Positions 53,609 to 64,000 of a stretch of DNA of 64,000 bases are shown here, in pieces. Both the position numbers and the translations under genes were made by a program. A model generated the notes under the pieces. That model made no database searches and was not told the DNA's origin. It saw only the letters and a list, made by a program, of their open reading frames with translations. This DNA is from Bufo bufo (lineage: Eukaryota; Chordata; Amphibia; Anura; Bufonidae), in NCBI RefSeq assembly GCF_905171765.1, contig NC_053392.1, forward strand, positions 450,838,722 to 450,902,721, written 5' to 3'. Positions within the stretch are counted from its first letter, which is position 1. Each line of letters starts with the position of its first letter.

Positions 53609-54260
53609 ATAGACCATATTTTTCACCTTATAAGATGCACTCCCCCCCATGTGGGGGGAAAGTCAGTGCGTCTCATGGAGCTTCCATTATTCAGTGCAGG
53701 AGGACCTGTTATTTAGTACAGGAGGACCAGGTAGTGGAGAATGCAACTCTCTTTGTGTTGGCTCTGTATTCACCACTTCTTGGTCTTCTCCTGTAGGCTC
53801 CGCACACTGTGCTGTGACCTGCGTACAGCATGAAGACATCAGTGCACTCTGTGACCTCACACTATGCGATGTCAGGTCATAGAACAATGGAGCAGTAAGA
53901 GTGCTGGATCATAGGGGTGGTGGCAAAATAGGAGAGGTGAGTTGATTTATTTTTTTTGTCTGATCTGAGGTCTTATTAACATGACTCTGATTGGTGGTCT
54001 TATTAACATGAAGTCTGATTAGGGGTCTTATAAACATTGGGTGTCAGAACTGAGGTCTGATATAAGGTCTAAATGGGGGTCTTATTAACATTGGTGTCTG
54101 ATCTGAGGTCTGTATGGGGTCTGAGCTGAAATATGATTAACACCGGGGATCTGACTGGGGGTGTGATCTGAGGTCTAATGAAAACATTTTTTTTTTCTTA
54201 TTTTCCTAAAATCTAGGTGCATCTTATGGGCAGGTGCATCTTATAGGGTGAAAATACAGT
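53609..54260. repeat. DNA-transposon relic with internal minisatellite
   Basis: Inverted ends CATATTTTTCACCTTATAAGATGCAC and GCATCTTATAGGGTGAAAATACAG. The interior 53958-54182 is a degenerate tandem of GTCTGATCTGAGGTCTTATTAACAT units. Non-coding; superfamily not assigned. Confidence 0.6.
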
Positions 54261-55015
54261 AAGTGAGTAAAATGTATAAACTACTAGACAACCAATATAG
54301 GTGATTTACTAGTGCAATGTCCATGTTGAGGCATTGTATGTTGAGTCTAATTTCAGGTTACAATTACCCTGGAAAGACCTTTGTATGCTGAGGAACCACT
54401 GTACATCATTTGCTGCTCTTAAAATTATTATTTTTTTTTGTTAGCAGAAAACTGCTGTTCACACAAAAATACATAAATTAGGCTAAATCCATGGGCAGAT
54501 TAGAAGCATTCAAACCACAAACCTGTAGAGTAAATCCAAGGGTCGGCATACAGTGCACAGACCCTTTGTATGTTTACTGCAGGGGATGGAAAGTGAAAAG
54601 AAAAAAAGAATACATATTCTAAATCTGTGTCTTTTAAACTATCTAGCATTACAGTGGTTTTCTGTAGTGACAGATTAAGTCTGGGAAACATGGCCCATGA
54701 ACTCAATGCACCATAGTGATTTATCATGCTGTGAGTACCTATCTGACCATGGGACTACTGTCCTGTACTCACATGATGACGTGCAAGATGTAATGCATCA
54801 TAAATCATTATGATGCAGTGAGTTCATGTTAGACGAGCTGTTGACTTTCCAGGAGATGGGACTGACAAACAGGCGGTGTTTCCCGGACGGCATGCGGTCA
54901 TGTACAACTTTAAAACCAGAATTTAAATAAAAAGAAATTGATAAAAATATACCGCATATTCAAAAAAGCATATGACAAGGAAGAAGAAAGAACATGTGGA
55001 ATTTCATGAAGATTT
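54261..55015. other. Intronic DNA, nothing recognised
   Basis: No ORF of note, no terminal repeats. Confidence 0.5.
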
Positions 55016-55020
55016 CTTAC

Positions 55021-55168
55021 CTCTTCTCTGGTATCTATAGCTGAACCAGGTGTGGTTGCTGCCGTGCTTACTGTGGTGCTAGGTGCAGTGCCTGAGGAAG
55101 TCACTGAATCTATTTCCCCTGCAACATCATTAATTTCCCGAGCAATGAGGGCCAAATCTTGGCTGATC
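55021..55168 (-). CDS. cep170: CEP170 coding exon (148 bp), most 5' exon recognised
   Basis: Acceptor TGATGTTTTAG|G and donor GAAGAG|GTAAG. After one base of a split codon it encodes [18 protein letters not shown], then [19 protein letters not shown] and [12 protein letters not shown]. These are very highly conserved CEP170 residues. It leaves in phase 0 to join LVDRVF at 32550. The nearest upstream exon was not found before 64 kb. Confidence 0.96.
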
Positions 55169-55784
55169 CTAAAACATCAAAAACAAAAAAAAGATCAACT
55201 CACATAATAACAAATGACTCAGTCGAATTTTTCCTTGTCACCCAGACCTCCCAATTAAACAAAACGCACTGTGAGATAGCTTTTGCTCACCAGGATAAAG
55301 CATTTCTATCCGCCTTCTGGTCTGAGGCTCCATTCCTGCAACATCACATTTTTCCTAAATTGTATATGAGATGTTTGGTGCAACAAGGACACCGTCGCTA
55401 TCGTCGTGCCAAGACTCCACCCCTTCTAGCACACAGCCCCTCCTTTCCTGCTTTGATAGGGGATAGTTTTATTCTGGTGTGCAAAGCTATCGAACAGTGC
55501 TCTGTGTTTCGGAGGTGTGTGGGGACATTTATCACCTATTCCCAGGAGGGGCACTTGAATTCCCTGTTGTAGTGATCACCGGGGGTCCCAGAATTTGGAT
55601 AGGTAATACATGTCAATTGTGAGAAAACCCCTTTAAGGACTACTTATATTTCTATATAGCTATTATCAATATTTGTCACCACAAAATGCGGTGTAATCTG
55701 CAGGCAGCATCATATAGAGCAGGAGGAGCAGAATGATATATCATTTAGTTGGTAAAGATTCAGTAAAACTAGTATTTTATACAT
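55169..55784. other. Start of the next upstream cep170 intron, nothing recognised
   Basis: The open frame at 55159-55572 on the plus strand has no recognisable similarity and crosses the exon border, so it is not called. An unpaired T2-type end (ACCCCTTTAAGG) is at about 55630. Confidence 0.45.
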
Positions 55785-57486
55785 TTAAAGAAAACCTATC
55801 ATCAAGATATTCCATATTTAACTATGCGTACCTTACCTCATCATTTCAAGCATGCTGTCCCGATGGCACAATTTTTCTGGTTTTTCATGTTTGCAGAGGA
55901 AATCAACCTCATTCCCCGCTCTGATTGTATGCCAATGAGGACTTTCACATCAGGGAGGCTGGCTCCTGCATCCTTCAAGGCATGGTCGCCGTGCCCAATT
56001 CCTGCCTTTATTCCCCACTCTTCCCGTATGATAATATGATAATGAGCACTTTGTAGTCAAGGAGGCTAGCTCTTGCAACCTGCAAGTCATGGTTGCCGCA
56101 TCCAAATCCTGCCTCTTGATTGACATTTTATAGTAGTCGCAATGTCATCCCTTGCCCAGTGGCATAACTAGAAATGACTGGGCACCACAGCAAATTTTTG
56201 AACAGGGCCCATCCCAGCAACTTCTTTGCAACCCCCTGTACTGTGGCTAATCAACATCGCTCTCTCAAACGAGTCCCGGCAGCTCTTCAGTCAGTTTCCT
56301 ACACGTATATACTGTATGTCATGTCACTGTATATAATGTCAGTGTAATAATGTTGAGGAGGCTGGACAATAAATTCTTTTAGTCCTCCTCCTGGGTGGCC
56401 TTCTTCCGAGTTTGTGCTCCAAAGCAGCTGCTTCCCCTGTAGCTACGCCCCTGATCTTGCCTCTCCATATTAGGCTACTTTCACACTCACGTTTGGTGAG
56501 GATCAGTCATGGATCTGCACAGATGGATCCGTTCAGATAATACAACCATCTGCATCTGTTCAGAACGGATCCATTTGCATTATCTGTAACATAGCCAAGA
56601 CGGATCCGTCTTGAACACCATTGAAAGTCAATGGAGGACGGATCAGTTTTCTATTGTGTCATAATGTGTCAGTGAAAACCGTCCCCATTGACTTACCTTG
56701 TGGGTCAGAATGGATCCGTTTGGCTCAGTTTCATCAGATGGACACCAAAACACTGCAAGCAGCGTTTTGGTGTCTGCCTCCAAAGCAGAATGGAGACGGA
56801 ACTGATGCATTCTGAGCGGATCCTTTTCCATTCAGAATGCATTAGGGCAAAACTGATCAGTTTTGGACCGCTTGTGAGAGCCCATGACGGATCTCACAAA
56901 CGGAAAGCCAAAACTCCAGTGTGAAAGTAGCCTAACTCACATACCTCGTGCAGAAGCACTCTGTCGCCTCCAAGGTACCTCAGCAATAAAACTCAGTGTA
57001 CAGCTCCTGGCTTCAATGCTTATTTGTGCATGCACCAGACAAGGGGGGCAGTGCACGCCTTGAAGTTTTGCATGCATCCAGAGCACTGTCCCCCTTGTCT
57101 GGTACAAGCCCACAGATGCGCCGAAGCCAGGACCTGTACACCTAGATTGACTGCACAGGTGACCTGGAGGAGACAGAGTGCATCTGCGCAAAATGTGTGC
57201 CACATGGAGAGGCAAGCGGATGACATTGCCACTACTCTAAAACGTCAATCAGGGGGCAGGAGGCAGTATTTGGATGCGGCAACCATGACTTGCAGGATGC
57301 AAGAATCAGCCTCCTTGACTTCAAAGTGCTCATTATCATATCATATGGAGAGAGTGGGGAATGAAGTGTATTTTCTTTGCACACAAGTAACCCAAAACCA
57401 AAACAATGGGACCATCGGAAACAACATGCTTGAAATGATAAGTTAATGTGCATTTAAATATGGAATATATGACAGGTTCCCTTTAA
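55785..57486. repeat. Large T2-type MITE split by a Harbinger-like MITE
   Basis: TTAAAGAAAACCTATCATCAAG at the left; ATGACAGGTTCCCTTTAA at the right. Inner arms pair (TCATTTCAAGCATG near 55840 with CATGCTTGAAATGATA near 57426; AATGAGCACTTTG near 56041 is repeated inverted near 57330). Confidence 0.65.
56473..56932. repeat. PIF/Harbinger-like MITE
   Basis: GGCTACTTTCACACTCACG / GTGTGAAAGTAGCC, flanked by TTA at the left and TAA at the right. The interior has ACGGATCCGTC repeats. Confidence 0.75.
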
Positions 57487-57649
57487 AAGAGCTTTGGTCA
57501 TGCATGATCAACCCTATTAATCCAAACATATTCCCTGGTAGAGTTGATCTTGCTGATTAAAACGATACCTTTCTTTTGTCTGTGTGTTTAGCAGTTGTAG
57601 AGGTATATTTTTCATATGCAAATAAGCAGATTGGAGCATCAATCAACAC

Positions 57650-57945
57650 ACAGGATCTTTTGAGCTCAGCCAGAATGACCATTGGGTTCTTGACCACCTC
57701 TTTTACCAAGGTCCTTTTCTCTTGATTACTACGTTTGGTGGGGTTGCCAGCTCTGTGAAGAGTCCAGGTTCTTCCAAACTTCTTTTATTTAAGAATTATG
57801 GAGGCCATTGTGACACTGGGAACTTTCATGCAGCTGGAATTACTTTGTATCCTTCTCCAGATTTGTGCCTCCATACAATCTTATCTTTGAGCTCTACAGG
57901 CAGTTCTTTCCACCTCATGGCCTGGTTTTTGCTCTGATATGCAAT
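57650..57945 (-). pseudogene. Tc1-like transposase N-terminal fragment
   Basis: On the minus strand, K-E-L-P-V-E-L-K-D-K-I-V-W-R-H-K-S-G-E-G-Y-K can be read, then shifted frames with homology to the A-S-I-I-L-K and E-E-P-G-L-F-T-E-L regions of fish/frog Tc1 transposases. Only the helix-turn-helix part survives, with stops and frameshifts. No catalytic domain is nearby. Confidence 0.7.
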
Positions 57946-57966
57946 GTCAGCTGTGACACCTTATAT

Positions 57967-58100
57967 CAGGGATGGCCAACCTGTGGCTCTACAGCTGTTG
58001 TAAAACTACAACTCCCACCATGCCCTGCTGTAGACTAATAGCTGTAGGCAGTCTGGGCATGCTGGGAGTTGTAGTTTTCCAACAGCTGGACAGCCACAGG
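57967..58100. repeat. hAT-like MITE, right end damaged
   Basis: CAGGGATGGCCAACCTGTGG start and the same CTACAACTCCCA / TGGGAGTTGTAG core as 6648-6784. The right terminus is altered (CCACAGGTATG), so no target duplication can be shown. Confidence 0.6.
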
Positions 58101-59752
58101 TATGTAGAATTTGCAATTAGTGTTAATTTTTTTTTTTTTATTGGGTTCTCCATGTTGTACATTTGAGAGGATAATTTTATTCTGTGGGTTGATACGGTTA
58201 TGGCAATTCCAAATTAGCATTTCATATTTTTTTACTTTTATATCATAAAATTACTTTATATTAAAAATCTTTTTTATTTTCCCATCAAAATAGTTGTGTG
58301 AGGGCTTATTTTTTGTGGGATGGGCTGTAGTTTTTATTGGTGGTTTGGGATATATTTTTGATAACTTTTTATTAAAATATTTTGGGAGGTGAGGCAAAAA
58401 TAAAAGCAATTCCGCCATTGTTTTATTTTTTATTTTTAGCAGGATTCACCACGGGGGATTAGTACCATGATCATTTTATAGATCAGGTCATTATGGACTC
58501 GGCGATACAAATTCTGTGCATTTTTTTTAAATGTTTTCATTTTTAAATCTCTTATAAATGAGCTGATATGGGAAAAGGCAATTTTTTTAACAATTATTAT
58601 TTTAGATTTATCAGGGAGGTGGGGGATCAGGGAGCACGAACCATCGGGGGAACAGGACACAGGGGCCAAGGCAATATCGGGAGATTGAGGCGCGGCAATA
58701 TCGGGGGAATGGCACACAGGGGTGATGGCAGCATTGGGAGAACGGGACACAGGGGGAACAGCAGCATCAGTGTAACAGGACACAGGGGGCACGTCAGAAA
58801 AAAAAGGGAACAGGACACACGAAGCACGGCAACATCAGAAGAACGGGACAAAGGGGGCACCAGGCTACAGGGGGCAGTACAGGCTCTGATCCGCAGTCTG
58901 GAACACTTTTATTTTACGGACTGCTATTAGCAGGGCCACTGCATCTCCTAGACCTATAGGTCTATTTTATGACAGGCATCTAGCTGGCGTGACATGCGCC
59001 AACATTGTGCCATTATTTCACAGTTGCAGTTCTTAACTCAGCCCTAACACAAGTCTAATCCCAGATTCCAGTTCTAAATGTAGAATTCTTGAACTCAGTA
59101 CTACAGCTGAGGTTGTGTTCATAATGTCGCAAAAGAAACCACAAAGTAGCAACACAAATAGAACAAAAACAGACCCAAACAAAGGATAATAAATGACCCC
59201 CTTCATTTTTACTTTTTAAGAAATTTGCAAAAAAATCTAAAATTATGTTTTACTGAATTTGATGCTGTACTTTGGTTGTTGCACAAGGGTGATCAGATAA
59301 GATTGTTAGTAAGTGGATAAAACATTGAATACAAGATATCCAGTGTTGGACTAGCCCACCAGAATACCAGAGGATCATCCAGTGGGCCTAGGCTCTAATA
59401 TCATAGTGGGCATCCAAGGTCCAGAAGAAAAAAAAAATGAAGCAGCCTTTAGAACCAAAGACTTGCCACTATGGTCAATTTCTTTGAACCAAAATCTATT
59501 AGACTTTATTGATGATATGGGGTTTGGGCCCTGAGAAGAGAATAATTTCCTCTTGTGGTCCCAAGGAACCCTAGTCCGACCCTGAAGATATCCCTAAAGA
59601 GTAAATTGCTTTTATTCAGTTAAGACTGTTATAAGTGAAGTATGGGTTTACTGTTCAAATGGGTTCAGCACTTTAACAACAAGCTAATCACTAAGTGTTT
59701 TACTGCAGTGTCCCAGCAATCAATAATAATCTGTGCTTAAAACTCACAGTAA
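58101..59752. other. Non-coding: dispersed repeat and degenerate minisatellite
   Basis: About 58230-58440 is the reverse of the AT-rich repeat at 12590-12960. 58616-58880 is a degenerate tandem of GAACGGGACACAGGGGGCACGGCAA units. The rest shows nothing recognisable. Confidence 0.5.
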
Positions 59753-60054
59753 GGGTCCATTCACACGTCCGTATGTGTTTTGCGGATCCGCAAAACACGG
59801 ACATCGGCAATGTGCGTTCCGCATTTTGCAGACTGCACATCGCCGGCACTCTCATAGAAAATGCCTTTTCTTGTCCGCAATTGTGGACAAGAATAGGACA
59901 TGTTCTATTTTTTTGCGGAACGGAAGTGCGGATCCACAAATGCGGATACGGACAGCACATTCCGGCCCTATTGAAAATGAATGGGTTCGCACCTGTTCCG
60001 CAAAATTGCGAAACGGATGCGGACGACCCATTTTGCGGACGTGTGAATGGACCC
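59753..60054. repeat. PIF/Harbinger-like MITE
   Basis: GGGTCCATTCACACGTCCG and CGGACGTGTGAATGGACCC are inverted ends flanked by TAA and TTA. The interior carries TTTTGCGGATCCGCAAAAC. Confidence 0.78.
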
Positions 60055-61117
60055 TTAAGGTGCTATTACATTGCCTGATGTATGGGAAGTGTGAATGCGA
60101 TGGACGAGAACATCTCCATCGACGCTCATTTGCACTGGCCTGATTACAGGCCGGTGCAAACATAACGTGGGAGAAATGACTCGTTCCTCCCTCATTCTGC
60201 TCTATTCATTATCAGAAGCACATCCCTGATTACACAGGGAGATGTGCTGCCAAGAAAAGGGCATCTTTCATCCTCAAGAAAGATGCCCAGCAGCCAATGA
60301 ACAAGCGTTTGGTCGTTCATCTGCTGATCCAGAGCTCAATAATACGCGACAATTATCACAAGCAAACATTCCTATAAATTGTTGTGCATTTTCATAAGTG
60401 TACAATGTATTTGATGATATTATATTCAATATGGATGATCATTGCCTTTAACAACATGTGATCAGCATGAACCTGAAAAAAACCAAGATGGGTTCATGGC
60501 AAGTTCAATATGTTAAAAGTAAATATATAGAGAGCATTATACTTCGTATTATTGTTTAGAGACATGGATTTATCTATAGGGAATGTAACTGGTTTCTCTA
60601 AACTTGTCTGTCTGAGGAACAACGGGTGTTTCATGGCTAAACCATGATCTGATAAGAGACGTCTATAAAACACATCTGGTGTGGAACAGATATCTATTCA
60701 TATATTCACACATATATATATATATATATATATTCCTGTGTGCATTTATTTAGCGTTTGAACTTGTTAATGATTCATATATACTATGTGATATTGATGTA
60801 TTATAACCAAATATTATTAATGTATATTTTTATAATGTGTGTATCTCACTGAATAGGATATATAATTTTAAAGGAGGAGAGCGTTTAGGTTGAATTTTAG
60901 CTGATGTTATTTCAAACATCATTACTCAATAGTTAAGACAATTAAGATACACAAACCAGGAGAAAACTTTCTAAGGACCATTATACTCTTATCTGCCCCA
61001 TAAATTCAGGGATTAGGGAAACTACTAATACCTATAACAGGAGGAGGCGGCTCTCCACAGGTTTTCTGGAGAAGGTGCTCTTGCTCAATTTGACTCACCC
61101 TTGTCAATTAAAAGTAG
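60055..61117. other. Non-coding; (TA)n at 60713-60731
   Basis: Includes a short AT microsatellite. KIHKPGENF can be read at about 60948-60975, faintly like an RT motif, but stops surround it. No gene is called. Confidence 0.45.
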
Positions 61118-62790
61118 GTTTTAGAAATAAAATAAATATGAGCAGGCACTCTATTTATGGGCTCATGGGAGGCAAATTTATTAGATGTTAAAATGGAGTT
61201 TAAATAGGCATATAACTTACAAAATAACGACAATTCATATAAATAGTCTAGCAATAATAGCAATAATTTAGCAGTAGTATCAATATATAACAGTTCATAA
61301 ATAGCACTCAAATCGGTTGTGGGATAATAGATATATGCAAGATTAGTAGTAAATAAATATATGCAACATTTGTAGTAAATAAATAATTATATATAAAATG
61401 CAGGAGTATCCTTTAAAAATGGAAATGGTGGAATATAGTTCGATATGGCAGTCCCTATATAGTAGAATCCACTATTTGTTCAAGGGTCAAATGGCTATAT
61501 GGTATAGCAGCAATGTTCTTAGTTTTAGCTCTTTATGCGCATGCCGCTAATAGCATAACTGGAATTAGTCACTGCATGACTCTTTTTTCTTTCTTCTTAT
61601 ACGAAAAGGATATTCAGATATAGTCTCATATGGTGCACATTTGTTTTACTCACGGTTCAGTTGTGTTCAGAAGCGGCGTCCCGCTCTTGGTCTGAGAACA
61701 AACTGACCTTTCTAGCTCGGGACCTCCGGTAACAGCTTGCTTTAAAAGTCGGCGTGCCACATGTTATGGCGGCGTCTCTGTTCAATGTTTGCAACGCCCC
61801 TTCAGTGTTCCGATCGCCTTATCACATTTTTATTTCAGCTGCCGGGGTTCCGCTTTGTAGATGTTCGTGAGTGTCTTTAAGTTCAAATCTTCCTGAAGCG
61901 CTCCAATAGTGTAATTTCAGGCTTGACCACTGAGGAAGGAGCGAGTTTGAGCTCCGAAACATGTTTGGGTGAACAAGCATATGAAGACTGAAATTACACT
62001 ATTGGAGCGCTTCAGGAAGATTTGAACTTAAAGACACTCACGAACATCTACAAAGCGGAACCCCGGCAGCTGAAATAAAAAAGTGATAAGGCGATCGGAA
62101 CACTGAAGGGGCGTTGCAAACATTGAACAGAGACGCCGCCATAACATGTGGCACGCCGACTTTTAAAGCAAGCTGTTACCGGAGGTCCCGAGCTAGAAAG
62201 GTCAGTTTGTTCTCAGACCAAGAGCGGGACGCCGCTTCTGAACACAACTGAACCGTGAGTAAAACAAATGTGCACCATATGAGACTATATCTGAATATCC
62301 TTTTCGTATAAGAAGAAAGAAAAAAGAGTCATGCAGTGACTAATTCCAGTTATGCTATTAGCGGCATGCGCATAAAGAGCTAAAACTAAGAACATTGCTG
62401 CTATACCATATAGCCATTTGACCCTTGAACAAATAGTGGATTCTACTATATAGGGACTGCGATATCGAACTATATTCCACCATTTCCATTTTTAAAGGAT
62501 ACTCCTGCATTTTATATATAATTATTTATTTACTACAAATGTTGCATATATTTATTTACTACTAATCTTGCATATATCTATTATCCCACAACCGATTTGA
62601 GTGCTATTTATGAACTGTTATATATTGATACTACTGCTAAATTATTGCTATTATTGCTAGACTATTTATATGAATTGTCGTTATTTTGTAAGTTATATGC
62701 CTATTTAAACTCCATTTTAACATCTAATAAATTTGCCTCCCATGAGCCCATAAATAGAGTGCCTGCTCATATTTATTTTATTTCTAAAAC
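61118..62790. repeat. PLE-3: 803-bp-arm palindrome of Penelope terminal sequence
   Basis: Arms 61118-61920 and 61988-62790 are inverted copies of equal length with very few differences (for example GGCAGTCCC against GGGACTGCG near 62460). The 67-bp centre holds one hammerhead ribozyme. No RT is present. CTAATACC at 61024-61031 and 62793-62800 is a possible target duplication. It is best read as an inverted pair of Penelope-type terminal repeats. Confidence 0.78.
61921..61978 (+). ncRNA. Hammerhead ribozyme at the centre of the palindrome
   Basis: Core CTGAGGA (61930-61936); stem II GGAGC/GCTCC; GAAA at 61956-61959; stem III self-complementary ACATGT; U17 at 61965. Stem I is CCA/TGG plus GCTTG/CAAGC with an internal loop. 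Sequence differs from PLE-1 and PLE-2 copies, so it is a third family. Confidence 0.78.
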
Positions 62791-64000
62791 TTCTAATACC
62801 GCCAGTCAGTCTGAGCAAAATGTCAGAAAGAGTCCCTCCTAATTGATTTAAGGTGGGAAAGGTCAAAGTTTAAGTGGGGTAATAAAACAATATATATGTG
62901 TTAATTCTTAAAATATTTAAAATTGTTATATGATACAACAGTGCCATCAAGTGGTAGATGGGCAGAAGTTTCTAAGGAATGTCAATTAAATGACATCATC
63001 CCCATGTTTAACATACGTCACACCCACCTTATCTAATTGGAAATCCCTAATCCAAGAGGGGATGGGCATAGATAAGGATTGGAATATCTGATCCAGTTTT
63101 GGGAGATCAGGACACTTCACAAAGGGGAACACTTCACAAAGGGGATCACTTCACAAAGATTCATTCATCAGCATCACTTCACACGTCAGGAACGTACCAC
63201 AGGACGGGACATATCTAAATCTTGGAAAGCTGGGTCCATTCTAAAAGCTCTTTATCCCAAAGCCAGGGGTAATGTATAATCTATTTCATTTGCAGTAATT
63301 ATAAATCGCTCCAATTGGCATATAGTTGAGACCCCATTATTTGTGGGTCAATAGTGTTAAAACAATAATTTTATGGGAAATTTTAATGAACGTGCACATC
63401 ATTAGAATTCCTGTAATATTGATATGAGAGTGGGATCTTTGATCGGATTTTATTATCCGTAGTTAGGCCAACGGGCGTATTTATAAGGTGTCTCTTACTG
63501 CCATATTCTTTGATTGAGCATAAGGGATTTTCCACAGATTCATTTCTATTGTTTTGTTGTTATTGTTACATTATAATATTTTGTTAACCAGTATGCTAAT
63601 CAGTAATAATTTGATAAAAGGAAAGAATAGTATTGTATTGTATTTGGTGTACTAAATTAAGTGAGCCCGGCGTAAATGGTGGAGCATCATCTTGTGGTCA
63701 ATTTTGATATTATCCTTGTATTCATTTGTATGCCATTTTTACTGCATGTATTTATAATAAATTATATTTTATATAATTAATTGCACCCTGTTTCATTAGC
63801 TGCACAAATTAACTTTAGATCTCATCAATAAAAGAACTGGCGTTTATATGTCCGCCAATTAAATTTTTAATTTTTCATATTTCATAAAAATATGAAATCA
63901 TAATTTTTATGATTTCATATCTTATATGAAATAAATATTCGACAAAATGCTTGTTCCTGATAATTGTCTAAAAGGTCTTTATGCATTCATTTTCTTTTAT
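62791..64000. other. AT-rich DNA, nothing coding recognised
   Basis: Three near-copies of ACTTCACAAAGGGGA occur at 63113-63160. No exon of cep170 and no transposon protein were recognised up to the window end. Confidence 0.45.

Larger units (their letters stand above)
32551..55020 (-). other. cep170: Giant cep170 intron (~22.5 kb)
   Basis: Donor GTAAG at 55020-55016 and acceptor AG at 32552-32551. The flanking exons (...AIDTREE and LVDRVF...) are contiguous in other vertebrates, so no exon is missing. It houses a solo LTR, Tc1, PLE-2, piggyBac and several MITEs. Confidence 0.85.

Noticed and set aside
55159..55572. 137-codon plus-strand open frame
   Set aside because: It overlaps the acceptor of a confirmed cep170 exon on the other strand and has no recognisable domain.
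60600..60680. CTGAGGAACAACGGG resembling a hammerhead core
   Set aside because: No GAAAC follows at the right distance and no stem I can be paired.
60948..61080. KIHKPGENF-like reading as an RT fragment
   Set aside because: Too short, with stops directly after; could be chance.
61108..62842. MSAIYELLYIDTTAK-type frame in both palindrome arms
   Set aside because: Duplicate only because the arms are copies; AT-rich, no start context or domain.

Overview
This is vertebrate, almost certainly amphibian (frog or toad), nuclear DNA. It is very rich in transposons. The families point to an anuran: Penelope-like elements, a DIRS retrotransposon, TTAAAGGRR-ended (T2/Kolobok-type) MITEs, a Uribo-like piggyBac, Tc1 elements and many palindromic MITEs with TWA target sites. 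No bacterial-type operons, CRISPR arrays, rRNA genes or tRNA genes were seen.

One host gene is visible. Six exons on the minus strand (55021-55168, 32386-32550, 31882-31970, 30726-30819, 26304-26355, 9962-10245) have proper AG/GT borders and matching phases. Read in order they give the C-terminal ~275 residues of the centrosomal protein CEP170, ending at a TAG at 9962-9964. Exons further 5' must lie beyond 64 kb or were not recognised. The introns hold nearly all the transposons: the 22.5-kb intron (32551-55020) contains a solo LTR, a Tc1, an intact Penelope-like element and a piggyBac, and the 16-kb intron (10246-26303) contains the DIRS element and a Tc1.

Layout: 1-4135, a decayed Penelope-like element (PLE-1). 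4.6-9.9 kb, MITEs downstream of cep170. 10-17 kb, minisatellite, MITEs and a solo LTR nested inside a MITE. 17.2-23.1 kb, DIRS with inverted termini and an exact internal complementary region. 24.7-26.3 kb, Tc1. 27.4-30.2 kb, non-autonomous piggyBac with a 5 x 191-bp array. 33.6-34.7 kb, solo LTR. 36.3-38.2 kb, Tc1 with a MITE in it. 38.2-46.5 kb, young Penelope-like element (PLE-2) with intact ORFs, 2.13-kb direct repeats and a 1.2-kb inverted copy. 47.8-52.3 kb, autonomous-type piggyBac. 55.8-60 kb, MITEs and a Tc1 relic. 61.1-62.8 kb, palindrome with 803-bp arms around a hammerhead ribozyme (PLE-3).

The most interesting signals are in the Penelope-like elements. Five hammerhead ribozyme motifs have self-complementary stem III (ACGCGT or ACATGT). 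Two divergent elements share a T TTT TTA heptamer in the ORF1 frame; in PLE-2 a -1 slip there leads exactly into the RT/GIY-YIG frame, which suggests programmed frameshifting. All calls come from reading the sequence; no database search was run.
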